DNA from: Deefgea piscis
Lineage (GTDB): Bacteria > Pseudomonadota > Gammaproteobacteria > Burkholderiales > Chitinibacteraceae
Direction: 5' to 3'
DNA: 64,000 nt
NCBI RefSeq assembly: GCF_019665785.1
Contig: NZ_CP081149.1
Location: 2,914,001 to 2,978,000 of the forward strand
Both the position numbers and the translations under genes were made by a program. Below the pieces are notes generated by a model. The model was not told the origin of the DNA and made no database searches. It saw only the letters and a list, made by a program, of their open reading frames with translations. Shown piece by piece: positions 45,280 through 59,800 of this stretch (position 1 is the first letter of the stretch; every line of letters begins with the position of its first letter).

Positions 45280-47277
45280 ATGTCAGAAATGAATCGTTGG
45301 ATGTTGGCGGCAATCCCCGCCATGATGATCAGTGCTTATGCCCATGCTGCACCGGTATGGAGCGAAGGCAGTACTTACAATGCAGGCACAATCGTCAGTT
45401 ACAAAGGGCTCAATTACAGCGCCCTCGTTACGCACACCGCTTACGTTGGCGCCGGCTGGACGCCGGATACCACGGCCACACTATGGAAAGTAGCGGCAAA
45501 TAGCAGCACCGCGCCGACGGCCCAACCTAGCCCTAGCCCGACCGCCTCACCCACGGCGACCCAAACACCTGCGCCAACACCAACGCCAAGCATTGCGCCC
45601 ACGGCGACACCGACCACAGCCCCCACTACCCCAAGCAATTGCAGCACAACGTGGAATAGCGCCACCGCCTATCAAGGCGGACAGCGCGTGGTGTATAACA
45701 ACATCACTTTTGAAGCCAAATGGTGGGTACAAGGCACGATCCCATCGACCAGCGATCAATGGGGTCCGTGGAAAAACTTAGGCAGCTGCAACGGCGCGAC
45801 GCCGATACCGACGGTAAAACCAACGGCAACGCCTACTGCAATACCAACTGCAACACCAACTGCAACACCAACTGCAACACCAACTGCAACACCAACTGCA
45901 ACACCAACTGCAACACCAACGGCAACACCAACGGCAACGGCAACGGCAACACCAAGCTCAGTGCCAACGGCAACGCCGACCAGCAGCCCAGTGGCCGCCT
46001 ATAAGCCGCAAATTAGCTATGTGGCAGCACCAGCAGGCTATCCAAGCGCAGCGCAATTTAGCGCGGCTGAGCGCGCTTTGTATGCCCAAGCGGGATCAGA
46101 CAGCCAAACCATCGATCGAATTCGTGCGGCGCTACAAGTTCGCCCCGACAATATTGTGAATGCCGTTAGCCCAGGCGCAGCGAGCAATCCAGACAACGTT
46201 AAACGCGTTGAACGGGTATTGAGCTTGGCGAAATTTGATTATTTCTTCCCGGTTCGCAATGTGAAATACACCTACGATAGCCTGCTCAAAGGGGTGGCTA
46301 AATTCCCAGCCTATTGCGCAACGTATACCGATGGCCGTGATTCTGATTTGATTTGTAAAAAACTGCTGGCCACCTCGTTTGCTCACTTTGCCCAAGAAAC
46401 TGGCGCCAATTGGCCTTCACTCACGCCTGCCGTTGCGCGCGGTTATCCTGAGCAAAATAATGCCGTGTTAGCCACACTCGAGCAAAACGTCGCGATCCCG
46501 ACTTTCCGCCAAGGTTTATGGTTCTTGCGTGAGCAAGGCATGGTCGAAGGCAACGGCACAGGCGGTTATCAAGACTGCTTTAACGGTGCCGGTAGCTCGA
46601 TTTTCTCGATTTTCTACCCTTGCAGCAAAAATGCCCAAGGCCAAAACCTGAGCTATTTTGGTCGTGGTTCCAAGCAACTTTCGTGGAATTACAACTACGG
46701 CCCATTCAGTAAATCACTGTATGGCGATGTGAATGTTTTACTCGATAAACCCGAATTGGTTGCCGATACGTCGCTCAATTTTGCCTCAGCGATTTGGTTT
46801 GCGGTGTATCCACAGTCACCAAAACCACCGATGACTTGGGTGATTGACGGCACTTGGGTGCCCAATCAAGTGGACGCGGCCAACAATATGAAGCCGGGCT
46901 TTGGTGCCACCACCTACATCATTAACGGTGGCATTGAATGCGGTAAAGGCAGCGAAGTCTCGCAATCGCTCAATCGGATTGCGGCGTATAAAGAGTTCAC
47001 CAAAGAACTAGGCATCGACATTAGCGGTGAGCAGCTCACGTGTGGCAATTCAAAAGGCTTTACCGATGGCTCGGCAGCAGCCACCAAAACTTATTTGGAT
47101 AAAGGCTGGAATTACAACCCGAATAATCCGGGCGGCGTAGCGTGGTCTTGCCAATTAGCCACTTACCAAACACCGTTTAGCCTGGCCAATCCGGGTGATT
47201 ATCAAGCTTGCGTTGATTACTTCTTCCGTGGCCAAGTGAAATTTAACGGCCAAATCGTCATCGACAACAGCAAATAA
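45280..47277 (+). CDS. Secreted GH19 chitinase with two CBM5/12 modules
   Basis: A 665-residue modular enzyme. It has a signal peptide ending AYAHA (residue 23), a first CBM5/12 (about 24-71, [20 protein letters not shown]), a Pro/Thr-rich linker, a second CBM5/12 (about 117-170, [20 protein letters not shown]), a longer TPTA linker, and a C-terminal GH19 domain (about 245-660). The catalytic Glu region is [13 protein letters not shown] (about 367-379) and the conserved [16 protein letters not shown] follows. It hydrolyses chitin with inversion. The signal peptide and absence of an anchor make it a likely T2SS substrate. The ribosome-binding site GGAG lies 6 bases before the ATG. Confidence 0.94.
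   Translation: MSEMNRWMLAAIPAMMISAYAHAAPVWSEGSTYNAGTIVSYKGLNYSALVTHTAYVGAGWTPDTTATLWKVAANSSTAPTAQPSPSPTASPTATQTPAPTPTPSIAPTATPTTAPTTPSNCSTTWNSATAYQGGQRVVYNNITFEAKWWVQGTIPSTSDQWGPWKNLGSCNGATPIPTVKPTATPTAIPTATPTATPTATPTATPTATPTATPTATPTATATATPSSVPTATPTSSPVAAYKPQISYVAAPAGYPSAAQFSAAERALYAQAGSDSQTIDRIRAALQVRPDNIVNAVSPGAASNPDNVKRVERVLSLAKFDYFFPVRNVKYTYDSLLKGVAKFPAYCATYTDGRDSDLICKKLLATSFAHFAQETGANWPSLTPAVARGYPEQNNAVLATLEQNVAIPTFRQGLWFLREQGMVEGNGTGGYQDCFNGAGSSIFSIFYPCSKNAQGQNLSYFGRGSKQLSWNYNYGPFSKSLYGDVNVLLDKPELVADTSLNFASAIWFAVYPQSPKPPMTWVIDGTWVPNQVDAANNMKPGFGATTYIINGGIECGKGSEVSQSLNRIAAYKEFTKELGIDISGEQLTCGNSKGFTDGSAAATKTYLDKGWNYNPNNPGGVAWSCQLATYQTPFSLANPGDYQACVDYFFRGQVKFNGQIVIDNSK
45847..45960 (+). 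repeat. 12-base tandem repeats coding for the chitinase linker
   Basis: Six exact copies of ACTGCAACACCA (45847-45918) followed by degenerate ACGGCAACACCA/ACGGCA units. Each unit codes for Thr-Ala-Thr-Pro. Unit length is a multiple of three, so copy-number change would alter linker length without a frameshift. Confidence 0.85.
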
Positions 47278-47305
47278 TCATTCGCCGCAGCAGTAAAACC
47301 CAATA

Positions 47306-47341
47306 AAAAACGCCGTTCATTTAATTGTGAACGGCGTTTTT
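47306..47341 (+). terminator. Terminator of the chitinase gene (bidirectional)
   Basis: A 14-bp stem (47306-47319 with 47328-47341) with flanking A- and T-runs, 28 bases after the stop. It could also serve the convergent nudF gene. The rest of 47342-47538 has no gene. Confidence 0.9.
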
Positions 47342-47538
47342 GTTCATCAAGCGAATGACTCGATCAACCTAGACTCAACGTATGTATTGGCATTGCTAAT
47401 TGCATTGGCGCAGGTGCAAGCTAATGTGACAACCGTGCCGCAGGCACTTAAAATCAGCAATACTGAATCCAAACAATACCGTTTATTGATGGGTATATCT
47501 GTTTAGACATTATCAAAAATAGCCAACAGACACATACC

Positions 47539-48087
47539 CTACACCAAACCTTTTTGCTGTGCCCAAAATACGCCAGCAATGGTTTTAGCATCGGTAATGC
47601 TGCCATCGAGTACGCCAGCAATCAGCTCAGGCATGCTCATCGTAATGCTTTCTAAAAATTCACCATCATCGAGCTGACGCTCACCGGCAGTTAAGTCTCG
47701 CGCCAAATACAATTTAATTTCTTCGTCGGTATACGAAATAATCGGGTGAATCACCCCCAGATACTCCCAAGACGCGGCGCTATAACCGGTTTCTTCTAAT
47801 AATTCGCGCTGCGCGCAAGCCAAAGGATCTTCGCCAGCGTCGAGTTTACCGGCAGGAAACTCAATAAACACCCGATCTAAAGGATAACGAAATTGCCGCT
47901 CAAGCAATAATCGGCCATCGGCCAGCTGTGGAATCACCATCACCGCACCTGGGTGCTTAATATATTCACGCGTTGCCGTGCTGCCATCAGGCAAACGCAC
48001 GGTATCGCAAAAAGCATTGAGCAATTTACCTTTAAATAAGGGCTGGCTAGAGAGCGTTTCTTCGATTAAATGGCGATCTACTGACAT
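47539..48087 (-). CDS. nudF: NUDIX hydrolase, ADP-ribose pyrophosphatase type
   Basis: A 182-residue NUDIX enzyme. The Nudix box G-x5-E-x7-R-E-x2-E-E-x-G is GKLDAGEDPLACAQRELLEE, then TGY (about residues 77-99). N-terminal REYIKHPGAVMVIPQLADG and C-terminal EEIKLYLARDL are typical of ADP-ribose pyrophosphatases, which in E. coli also limit glycogen synthesis by breaking ADP-sugars. Its position beside the glycogen operon suits that. A terminator ends only 13 bases upstream of its ATG. Confidence 0.86.
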   Translation of the reverse strand: MSVDRHLIEETLSSQPLFKGKLLNAFCDTVRLPDGSTATREYIKHPGAVMVIPQLADGRLLLERQFRYPLDRVFIEFPAGKLDAGEDPLACAQRELLEETGYSAASWEYLGVIHPIISYTDEEIKLYLARDLTAGERQLDDGEFLESITMSMPELIAGVLDGSITDAKTIAGVFWAQQKGLV

Positions 48088-48100
48088 GATATTGATCCAT

Positions 48101-48125
48101 AAAAAAAGGCGACCTTGCGGCCGCC
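48101..48125 (-). terminator. Terminator of the glycogen operon
   Basis: On the minus strand GGCGGCC and GGTCGCC form a 7-bp stem (one G-U) with a GCAA tetraloop, then seven Ts (48107-48101). It lies about 85 bases after the glgP stop. Confidence 0.85.
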
Positions 48126-48208
48126 CAGTTTAACGCGTTTTGTAAGTGATCAAGCAAAAGTTGGCTGTCAACCTTACCTTAGCTTGCCATAAAACAGTTT
48201 ATGAGTGC

Positions 48209-50662
48209 TTAAAGCTTGACCGCCTGCGTATGCCAAATCCGATCGGCGTATTCTTGAATCGTTCGATCCGATGAAAAATACCCCATTGCCGCCACATTTA
48301 AAATGGCTTTTCGCGCCCAAAGATCGGGCTTAGCAAATAGCGCATCCACTTTGGCCTGCATGGCGACATAGGCTTCAAAATCGGCCAATAATTGGTAATG
48401 ATCGCCCCAATTGACCAAGGTATCAAAAATCACCCGATAGCGCTCTGGCTCACTCGGGCTAAAAAAACCCGACGCCAACATATTGAGCGTATCGCGTAGC
48501 GCTTTATTGTTTTCATAAATGCTGCGCGGATTGTAACCATCACGGCGTAATGCGCTAACTTCTTCGCTGGTATGGCCAAAAATAAACATATTATCGCCAC
48601 CAATCGCCTCTTGCATTTCCACATTAGCACCATCCAATGTGCCAATGGTTAATGCACCATTGAGGGCAAATTTCATATTACCGGTGCCCGAAGCTTCTGT
48701 GCCGGCAGTGGAAATTTGCTCGGATAAATCGGCAGCCGGAATAATCATTTCGGCCAAACTCACGCTGTAATTGGGTAAAAACACCACCTTTAATCGATCA
48801 CCAATTCGCTCATCATTATTAATTTTAATGCCGATATCATTAATGAGTTGAATAATCAATTTAGCCATGTGGTAGGCCGACGCGGCTTTACCAGCAAAAA
48901 TCACCACGCGGGGTTGCCACTTTTTATCTGGCTCGGCCAAAATTTGCTTATACCGCGTAATCACATGCAAAACATTGAGCAATTGCCGTTTGTATTCATG
49001 AATTCTTTTAACCTGTACATCAAATAAAGCATTTGGATTAATCACGCCGCCTAAAGTACGCGCCACATACATGGCTAAACGCTTTTTATTGGCTAATTTA
49101 GCTGCGCGAAACTCAGCCACAAATAGGGGATAATCGGCGTGGGCTTTTAATTCAACGAGTTCATTTAAATTGCTGCGCCAAGTTTGGCCTATGGTTTTAT
49201 CGATTAAATGCGATAATTCAGGATTGGCCAAAGCCAACCAACGGCGCGGCGTCACACCATTGGTCACATTGGTAAATCGATCTGGATATAAACGCGCAAA
49301 ATCAGCAAAAATAGATTCAACCATCAATGCCGAATGCAGTGCTGATACACCATTCACTTGATGGCTGGCAATCACCGCCAAATACGCCATTCTGACTTTT
49401 CTTTCTCCCTGCTCGTCAATTAAAGAGACGCGACGTAAAAAGTCAAAATCATTCGGGACCATCAAAGCGACTTCTTTTAAAAAAGCCTCATTCAAATCAA
49501 AAATGATTTTTAAATGCCGAGGTAATAATCGCCCCAGCATATTTACTTCCCACGTCTCTAAGGCCTCAGACATTAAAGTATGATTGGTATAGCTAAATAC
49601 TTTACCGGTAATGGCCCACGCTTCACGCCATTCATAATGATAATCATCAATCAATAAGCGCATTAATTCCGGAATCGCCAACACCGGATGAGTATCATTT
49701 AAATGAATCGCGACTTTATCGGCCAAATGATCCAAATTTTCATGCGTGCTTAAATAGCGATGAATAATATCTTGCAAACTCGCGGCAACAAAAAAATACT
49801 CTTGGCGCAAACGCAATTCTTTACCGACTAAAGTGGAATCATCGGGATATAAAACCCGCGATACGTTTTCAGAGAGATTTTTTTCCTCTACCGCCGAGAA
49901 ATAATCGCCCTGATTAAACTTAGATAAATTAATTTCACGCGTAGAGCGCGCCGTCCACAGCCGCAAGGTATTAGTCGATTTAGTGGCAAACCCCGGAATA
50001 ATAATATCGTGCGCCACCGCCAAAACATCGTGCTGGCTATCGAGCCAGCGCACACTGGTGCCTTCTTGCTCGAGTCGCCCGCCAAAACGCACTCGATAGC
50101 ACACTTCATCACGTGGGAAATCGACAATATTGACCGATCCCAACCAAGTATCGGGCACTTCAACTTGGCGGCCTTCAATAATGCGCTGCTTAAACATACC
50201 AAATTGATAGCGAATGCCGTAGCCCATGCCCGGAATACCCAAAGTCGCCATCGAATCTAAAAAACACGCCGCCAAACGCCCTAAACCACCATTGCCCAAC
50301 GCCGCATCGGGCTCTAGACCCACTAATTCATCGTAATCAACACCCATGTCATCCAGTGCCGTTCGCACCACGTCTTCCATATCCAGCGCCAATAAGGCAT
50401 TGGATAAGGCGCGACCAATCAAAAACTCCATCGATAAATAATACACCCGCTTTAAGTCTTGCGAATATTGCGCGCGAGTGGTTTCCATCCAGCGCTCGAC
50501 CATTTGATCGCGCACCGCTAAAAACGTTGCTTCCATCCAGTCTTTGGGCTGCGCAGCACGTGGGTCTTTGCCAATGGAGTACATTAATTTATTGGCAATG
50601 GCTTTTTTCATGCTTTCGGCATCATACAAAGCCGTCGAGTCATATTGGAAAGGCAAACTCAT
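48209..50662 (-). CDS. glgP: Glycogen phosphorylase
   Basis: An 817-residue enzyme that releases glucose-1-phosphate from glycogen. The PLP lysine is in [21 protein letters not shown]-terminal [17 protein letters not shown] and [20 protein letters not shown] are family blocks. I start at the ATG at 50662 (GGGAG box 7 bases upstream); the frame extends 10 codons further without support. Last gene of the glg operon. Confidence 0.97.
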   Translation of the reverse strand: MSLPFQYDSTALYDAESMKKAIANKLMYSIGKDPRAAQPKDWMEATFLAVRDQMVERWMETTRAQYSQDLKRVYYLSMEFLIGRALSNALLALDMEDVVRTALDDMGVDYDELVGLEPDAALGNGGLGRLAACFLDSMATLGIPGMGYGIRYQFGMFKQRIIEGRQVEVPDTWLGSVNIVDFPRDEVCYRVRFGGRLEQEGTSVRWLDSQHDVLAVAHDIIIPGFATKSTNTLRLWTARSTREINLSKFNQGDYFSAVEEKNLSENVSRVLYPDDSTLVGKELRLRQEYFFVAASLQDIIHRYLSTHENLDHLADKVAIHLNDTHPVLAIPELMRLLIDDYHYEWREAWAITGKVFSYTNHTLMSEALETWEVNMLGRLLPRHLKIIFDLNEAFLKEVALMVPNDFDFLRRVSLIDEQGERKVRMAYLAVIASHQVNGVSALHSALMVESIFADFARLYPDRFTNVTNGVTPRRWLALANPELSHLIDKTIGQTWRSNLNELVELKAHADYPLFVAEFRAAKLANKKRLAMYVARTLGGVINPNALFDVQVKRIHEYKRQLLNVLHVITRYKQILAEPDKKWQPRVVIFAGKAASAYHMAKLIIQLINDIGIKINNDERIGDRLKVVFLPNYSVSLAEMIIPAADLSEQISTAGTEASGTGNMKFALNGALTIGTLDGANVEMQEAIGGDNMFIFGHTSEEVSALRRDGYNPRSIYENNKALRDTLNMLASGFFSPSEPERYRVIFDTLVNWGDHYQLLADFEAYVAMQAKVDALFAKPDLWARKAILNVAAMGYFSSDRTIQEYADRIWHTQAVKL

Positions 50663-50733
50663 GGTCGAACTCCCAAACGAAAACGATTTCAATATCGCCT
50701 TAAACGCACAAATAAGCTGCGACTTCGCGCAAG

Positions 50734-52167
50734 CTAAGCGCCTAAGCTACGGTATAAATCATGGTATTGCATGGCTGCGCTATGCCAGCCAAAATCGGTG
50801 CGCATTGCTTCTTGCCGCACCGCTTTCCAATCTTTAGGTCTAGCCCACAAAGCAAAAATGCGGCGAATACCCTGGGTGAGTTCTTCTTTAGAGAAGCCAT
50901 TAAATACCGCGCCGGTGGCAATACCGTCCTGTAGGTTTTCTAAAGAACAATCCATCACCGTGTCGCTCAAGCCACCCACGCGGCGCACCAAGGGCAGCGC
51001 GCCGTATTTCAAGCCGTATAACTGCGTTAAGCCGCATGGCTCAAAGCGACTTGGCACCATGATCACATCACTACCGGCCATGATTTGATGCGAAAATGCT
51101 TCGTCGTAGCCGATTTTTACCGCAACTTGCAGCGGGTTGTCGGCGGCCGCGGCAACAAAAGCCGCTTCCATTGCGGCGTCGCCACTGCCTAGCAATACAA
51201 ACTGCCCGCCGCGATCGGTGATTTCATTGAGCGTGGCTAACACCAAGTGCAAGCCTTTTTGCTCGGTTAAACGGCTGACAACGGCAAATAATGGTTTTTC
51301 TGTGGCGTGCTCTAAACCCATTACCGCTTGCAATGCCGCTTTACACTTGGCTTTGCCAGCTAACTTATCCACGCTATAACTCGCGGCAATCAAGGCATCG
51401 CTCGCTGGATGCCAAACGGCCTCATCAACACCATTTAAAATGCCAGACAACACGTCTTGCCGCGTGCGCAATAAGCCGTCTAAGCCACAGCCTTGCTCTG
51501 GTGTGCTAATTTCTTGAGCATACGTTGGCGATACCGTCGTGATGCGGTCGGCGTAATAAATTCCCGCTTTCATAAACGAGATTTGCCCATGAAATTCCAG
51601 CCCATTTAATGCAAAAAAATGCGCGGGTAACTCAAGTTGCGCAAATTGATTGGCAGGAAAAATCCCCTGATACGCAAGGTTATGAATCGTAAACACGCTT
51701 TTGGCCGGACGCCCAGCCGCAGCCAAATACGCTGGCACTAAACCAGCATGCCAGTCATGCGCATGCACAATGGCGGGTCGCCAATAGGTATCGATCCCTT
51801 CGGCAATGCGCGTTGCTACCCAGCCCAGTAGCGCAAACCGCAGATGATTGTCAGGATAAGGGTGATGATTGCCGTCTTGATACGGATTGCCGCCTCGGGC
51901 ATATAAATGCGGCGCGTCGATGACATACACCCCAATATCATCTTGCGTGCGGCCAAACTTCAAACAGACCTTGCCGGCAAACGTCTCCAACGTGGCGACA
52001 TCACTCACCGCAGTTAAGCCAGCGACTATCGATGGAAAACCCGGCAATAACACACGAACATCGCAAGCCAAAGGCGCTAAAGCCAAAGGCAGCGCCCCCG
52101 AGACATCCGCCAAGCCACCGGTTTTGAGTAATGGAAACATTTCGGCACAGACGTGGAGTACTCGCAT
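50734..52167 (-). CDS. glgA: Glycogen synthase
   Basis: A 477-residue GT5 enzyme that extends alpha-1,4-glucan from ADP-glucose. The ADP-binding KTGGLADV lies at about 16-23, and the second conserved region is [20 protein letters not shown] with [11 protein letters not shown]. It is separated from glgC by the heptamer-repeat element (52212-52389), which will be transcribed as a leader between the two cistrons. Confidence 0.97.
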   Translation of the reverse strand: MRVLHVCAEMFPLLKTGGLADVSGALPLALAPLACDVRVLLPGFPSIVAGLTAVSDVATLETFAGKVCLKFGRTQDDIGVYVIDAPHLYARGGNPYQDGNHHPYPDNHLRFALLGWVATRIAEGIDTYWRPAIVHAHDWHAGLVPAYLAAAGRPAKSVFTIHNLAYQGIFPANQFAQLELPAHFFALNGLEFHGQISFMKAGIYYADRITTVSPTYAQEISTPEQGCGLDGLLRTRQDVLSGILNGVDEAVWHPASDALIAASYSVDKLAGKAKCKAALQAVMGLEHATEKPLFAVVSRLTEQKGLHLVLATLNEITDRGGQFVLLGSGDAAMEAAFVAAAADNPLQVAVKIGYDEAFSHQIMAGSDVIMVPSRFEPCGLTQLYGLKYGALPLVRRVGGLSDTVMDCSLENLQDGIATGAVFNGFSKEELTQGIRRIFALWARPKDWKAVRQEAMRTDFGWHSAAMQYHDLYRSLGA

Positions 52168-52211
52168 GATTTAAAACCTTGTCGAAAGTTAATCGTTGGC
52201 GCTTGAAGGAC

Positions 52212-52389
52212 CGGGACGGGACGGGGATTTGGGATTTGGGATTTGGAAAAAGACTTCATTCCCCACACCCTATTCCCTATTCCCTATTCCCTATTCCCTA
52301 TTCCCTATTCCCTATTCCCTATTCCCTATTCCCTATTCCCTATTCCCTATTCCCTATTCCCTATTCCCTATTCCCCATTCCCCATTCCC
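52212..52389 (-). repeat. Palindromic heptamer array between glgC and glgA
   Basis: Plus strand: G-rich arm 52212-52246 (GGGATTT units), a short spacer, then a C-rich arm to 52389. This arm holds fifteen exact tandem copies of TATTCCC (52271-52375) and two of CATTCCC. The last base is shared with the glgC stop codon. On the minus strand the long arm is (GGGAATA)15, a sequence able to form G-quadruplexes. Reading frames seen through it are repeat artefacts. Confidence 0.95.
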
Positions 52390-53663
52390 TACAACTTAGC
52401 CAGCATATCTCGTGTCACCAAAACAACGCCGGTTTCTGTGCGATGAAAGCGGCGTTCGTCGTCTTCGGCGTTTTCACCAATAATGGTGTTTTCGGGGATT
52501 TCGCAGGCGCGGTCAATAATGCAGCGCCGAATGCGCGAGCCGCGGCCGATCACCACTTGCGGCAAAATCACCGCTGAATCAATGGTGCAAAATGAATGAA
52601 TCCGCACTTGCGAAAACAACACCGAATTAATCACCAGCGAGCCCGAAACAATACAACCGCCAGCGACTAAAGAATTGAGCGTCATGCCGTGGCTGCCATT
52701 GCGATCTTGCACAAATTTGGCGGGAGGCAATTGCTCTTGCAGCGTCCAGATCGGCCAATTGGTGTCATACACATCGAGTTCTGGCGTAACCGAGGCCAAA
52801 TCTAAATTAGCCGCCCAATACGCGTCCACCGTCCCGACGTCGCGCCAATACGGCTCGCCGCTGGACTCGGTCATCACGCACGACAAACTAAACGGATGCG
52901 CAAAAGCCTTGCCTTCTAAAACACTTTTGGGAATTAAATCTTTGCCAAAGTCATGGCTAGAGCCAGCGAGCACAATATCTTCTTCAAGTAAGCGCTCTAA
53001 ATAATGGGTATTAAAAATATACACGCCCATTGAGGCCAAAGAGACATTGTCATTACCCGGCATAGCGGGTGGTGACTCGGGTTTTTCGATGAAATCGATG
53101 ATTTTTCGTGATTCATCAACCGCCATCACGCCAAAAGCACTCGCCTCTGCGCGTGGCACTTCGATGCAAGCAACGGTGACTTCGGCGCCGAGCAAGACAT
53201 GGTCCACCAGCATGCGTGAGTAATCCATTTTATAAATGTGATCACCCGCCAAAATCACCACGTATTCCGAACGATAGGTGCGCAAAATATCCAAATTTTG
53301 ATAAATCGCATCGGCGGTACCGCGATACCAATGCTCTTCGTCAACACGCTGCTGCGCGGGTAGTACATCGACAAATTCATTCATTTCATTGCGCAAAAAA
53401 GACCAGCCGCGCTGCAAATGACGCATTAAAGAATGCGATTTATATTGCGTAATCACGCCAATTCGGCGCACACCCGAATTAATGCAATTGGATAAAGCAA
53501 AATCAATAATGCGAAACTTACCGCCAAAATAAACCCCGGGCTTGGCGCGATGATCGGTCAATTGCTTGAGCCGAGAACCACGCCCTCCCGCTAACACCAG
53601 CGCCACCGCACGGCTAGGTAATTGACGCGCTAAAGTGGCTTTATCTATCAATTGCATTTCCAT
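52389..53663 (-). CDS. glgC: Glucose-1-phosphate adenylyltransferase
   Basis: A 424-residue enzyme that makes ADP-glucose, the committed step of bacterial glycogen synthesis. [20 protein letters not shown] is the nucleotide-binding motif, then [20 protein letters not shown]. The C-terminal left-handed beta-helix region starts at about residue 310. The stop codon TAG abuts the repeat array and shares a base with it; the terminal DMLAKL matches a normal length. Confidence 0.97.
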   Translation of the reverse strand: MEMQLIDKATLARQLPSRAVALVLAGGRGSRLKQLTDHRAKPGVYFGGKFRIIDFALSNCINSGVRRIGVITQYKSHSLMRHLQRGWSFLRNEMNEFVDVLPAQQRVDEEHWYRGTADAIYQNLDILRTYRSEYVVILAGDHIYKMDYSRMLVDHVLLGAEVTVACIEVPRAEASAFGVMAVDESRKIIDFIEKPESPPAMPGNDNVSLASMGVYIFNTHYLERLLEEDIVLAGSSHDFGKDLIPKSVLEGKAFAHPFSLSCVMTESSGEPYWRDVGTVDAYWAANLDLASVTPELDVYDTNWPIWTLQEQLPPAKFVQDRNGSHGMTLNSLVAGGCIVSGSLVINSVLFSQVRIHSFCTIDSAVILPQVVIGRGSRIRRCIIDRACEIPENTIIGENAEDDERRFHRTETGVVLVTRDMLAKL

Positions 53664-53747
53664 GGGTCTTGCTCCGTATTATTTAGGCGCGGCGCTGTTT
53701 GAAGTACCTGCATTGCAGGCACTTCAAGCACCAGTCAACGAATCCGT

Positions 53748-57437
<3,690 letters not shown>

Positions 57438-57444
<7 letters not shown>

Positions 57445-59630
57445 GCGGTTTCACTCCAGCGTAAATACAGTGTTGCTAATGGGGGTATCGTCATGCAGAT
57501 AGAATTCATCCTGCCATGTGCTGAAATACCCTCACTCAGTAGCAGGACATTGCCCAAATTACTGCCACCATAAAAATACGAATCGCTATTGAGTATTTCT
57601 TGATAAAAACCCGCTTTGGGCACGCCAAGGCGATAACCATGTCTGGGCACTGGCGTGAAATTACTCACCACCACCACAAATTCATCGGCGACATCACCGT
57701 GGCGAATAAAACTAAAAATCGACTGCTCACCCTCATCATGCGCAATCCACTCAAAACCGCGCGGTTCAAAATCGAGCTGATACAGCGCGGCTTGGCTGCG
57801 GTAAGTGCGGTTTAAATCCTTCACCAATTGCTGAACGCCACGATGATGTCCATGTTCGGCATCGAGCAAATGCCAATCCAAACTCGTTTCGTGTTGCCAC
57901 TCCGCCACTTGCGCCAACTCGCAACCCATAAACAGTAATTTTTTCCCCGGATGCCCCCACATAAAGGCGTAATACGCGCGCAAATTGGCAAATTTTTGCC
58001 AATCATCCCCCGGCATTTTGCTCAACAGCGAACCCTTGCCATGCACCACTTCATCGTGCGACAAAGGCAACACAAAGTTCTCGGTAAAGGCGTACACCAA
58101 ACCGAAGGTCATTTTGTGATGATGATATTGGCGGTTAATTGGGTCTTCTTGCATATACGACAGCGTGTCGTTCATCCAACCCATATTCCATTTGTAATGA
58201 AAGCCCAAACCGCCCATCGCTGGCGGGCGCGATACCGCAGGAAATGACGTTGATTCCTCGGCCAAAGTCACGGCAGAGGGTCGCTCCACGCCAACAACTT
58301 CATTCATCCGGCGGATAAAATCAATCGCTTCGAGGTTTTCTCGCCCGCCAAATTGATTGGGAATCCATTCACCGTCTTTACGCGAATAATCGCGGTACAG
58401 CATCGAGGCCACCGCATCCACCCGCAGCCCATCAATGCCATAGCGTTCCAACCAATACAGCGCATTACCGATCAAAAAATTGCGGACTTCATTGCGACCA
58501 AAGTTGTAAATCAGCGTATTCCAATCGGGATGAAAGCCTTCACGTGGATCGCTATGCTCGTACAAAGGCGTGCCATCAAATTGCGCCAAACCATGTACAT
58601 CGGCCGGAAAATGCCCCGGCACCCAATCTAAAATCACCCCAATGCCAGCAGCTTGGAACGTGGCCACCATAAAACGAAAATCATCTGGGGTACCATATCG
58701 GGATGTCGGCGCATAAAGACCTAGCGGCTGATACCCCCATGAACCATCAAATGGATGCTCGCTAATCGGTAGCAATTCAATATGGGTAAAGCCCATATCG
58801 AGCACATAGGCGAGTAATTCAGTAGCGAGTTCGCGATAAGTGAGCCAGCGATTTGCGTCTTCTGGTCGCCGCCGCCAAGAGCCCAAATGCACTTCATAAA
58901 TCGAGATCGGGGCATTGAGTGCATTGGCCGCTTTGCGGCTTGTCGTGCCTTCAATCCATGCCGGCAATTGCGCCACTCGCGACGCTGTAGCTGGGCGTAA
59001 TTCCGCCGAAAACGCATACGGATCAGCCTTACACTCCACCCGCCCTTGCTGATCGGTAATTTGATATTTGTAGGCTTGGCCTGCTGCCACCTGCGGCAAG
59101 AAAATCTCCCATACGCCGCATTCTTTGCGTAAGCGCATGCCATGGCGTCGACCATCCCAGCAATTAAAATCGCCAACCACCGCCACCCGCTGCGCATTGG
59201 GAGCCCAAACGGCAAAACTCACCCCAGCAACACCATCTTGGGTACAAAAATGTGTTCCCAGCCGCTCGTAAGGACGTAATTGATTGCCTTCGGCCAATAA
59301 CCATAAATCCATTTCGCCTAAAATCGGCGCAAAGCGGTATGGATCGTCAATATCATCCGTCTTATCTTGCCATTGCACGCGCAAATGATACGCAAAGCAA
59401 TGCACCCGGCGTGGCACCACCACAGCAAAAAAACCGCGCTCATCAATACACTCAAAATCGGCTAGCTTTTTACCGGTTTTACTTTCGATTAAACTGCAAT
59501 GTTTCGCCGTAGGTAGCCAAGCTCGCACTTGCACCGTGTTGTCAACGATATGCATACCCAAGAAAGAAAATGGGTCCGCATCCAGACCAGAACAAACTGC
59601 AGCAACGCGGGCTAAATCAACTGAAATCAT
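57438..59630 (-). CDS. glgB: 1,4-alpha-glucan branching enzyme
   Basis: A 730-residue GH13 branching enzyme, first gene of the glg operon. Two N-terminal beta domains (about 1-220) lead to the barrel with [20 protein letters not shown], nucleophile Asp in [20 protein letters not shown], Glu in [10 protein letters not shown] and Asp in [14 protein letters not shown] start at the ATG at 59630 (GAGG five bases upstream). The promoter lies in 59631-59800, facing the divergent alpha-glucosidase gene. Confidence 0.96.
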
Positions 59631-59800
59631 CGAAACCTCGATCGGCGGTAGCTTGCGCAATGATTGTTTATAGTCAAACCTAAGACTAACTGCTGAGTTA
59701 GCAGGGCTTACCGATCTTATGTGTTTGCCACTAGCTTACGCAAGACGAAATGAAACATAGTCCTATATTGCCGACACATTGACCCCAGTAAGGAATACCA

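Noticed and set aside
45439..46004. Frames in both directions across the chitinase linker (Val/Gly-rich or Asn/Thr-rich)
   Set aside because: They are artefacts of the 12-base tandem repeat; the GH19 frame is clear on both sides.
52271..52389. CRISPR array
   Set aside because: The repeats are seven bases long and directly adjacent, without spacers, and no cas genes are present.
52179..52577. Plus-strand open frames with repeating FPIPYSL-type peptides across the glgC-glgA gap
   Set aside because: They are the translation of the TATTCCC heptamers, lack a ribosome-binding site and run antisense into glgC.
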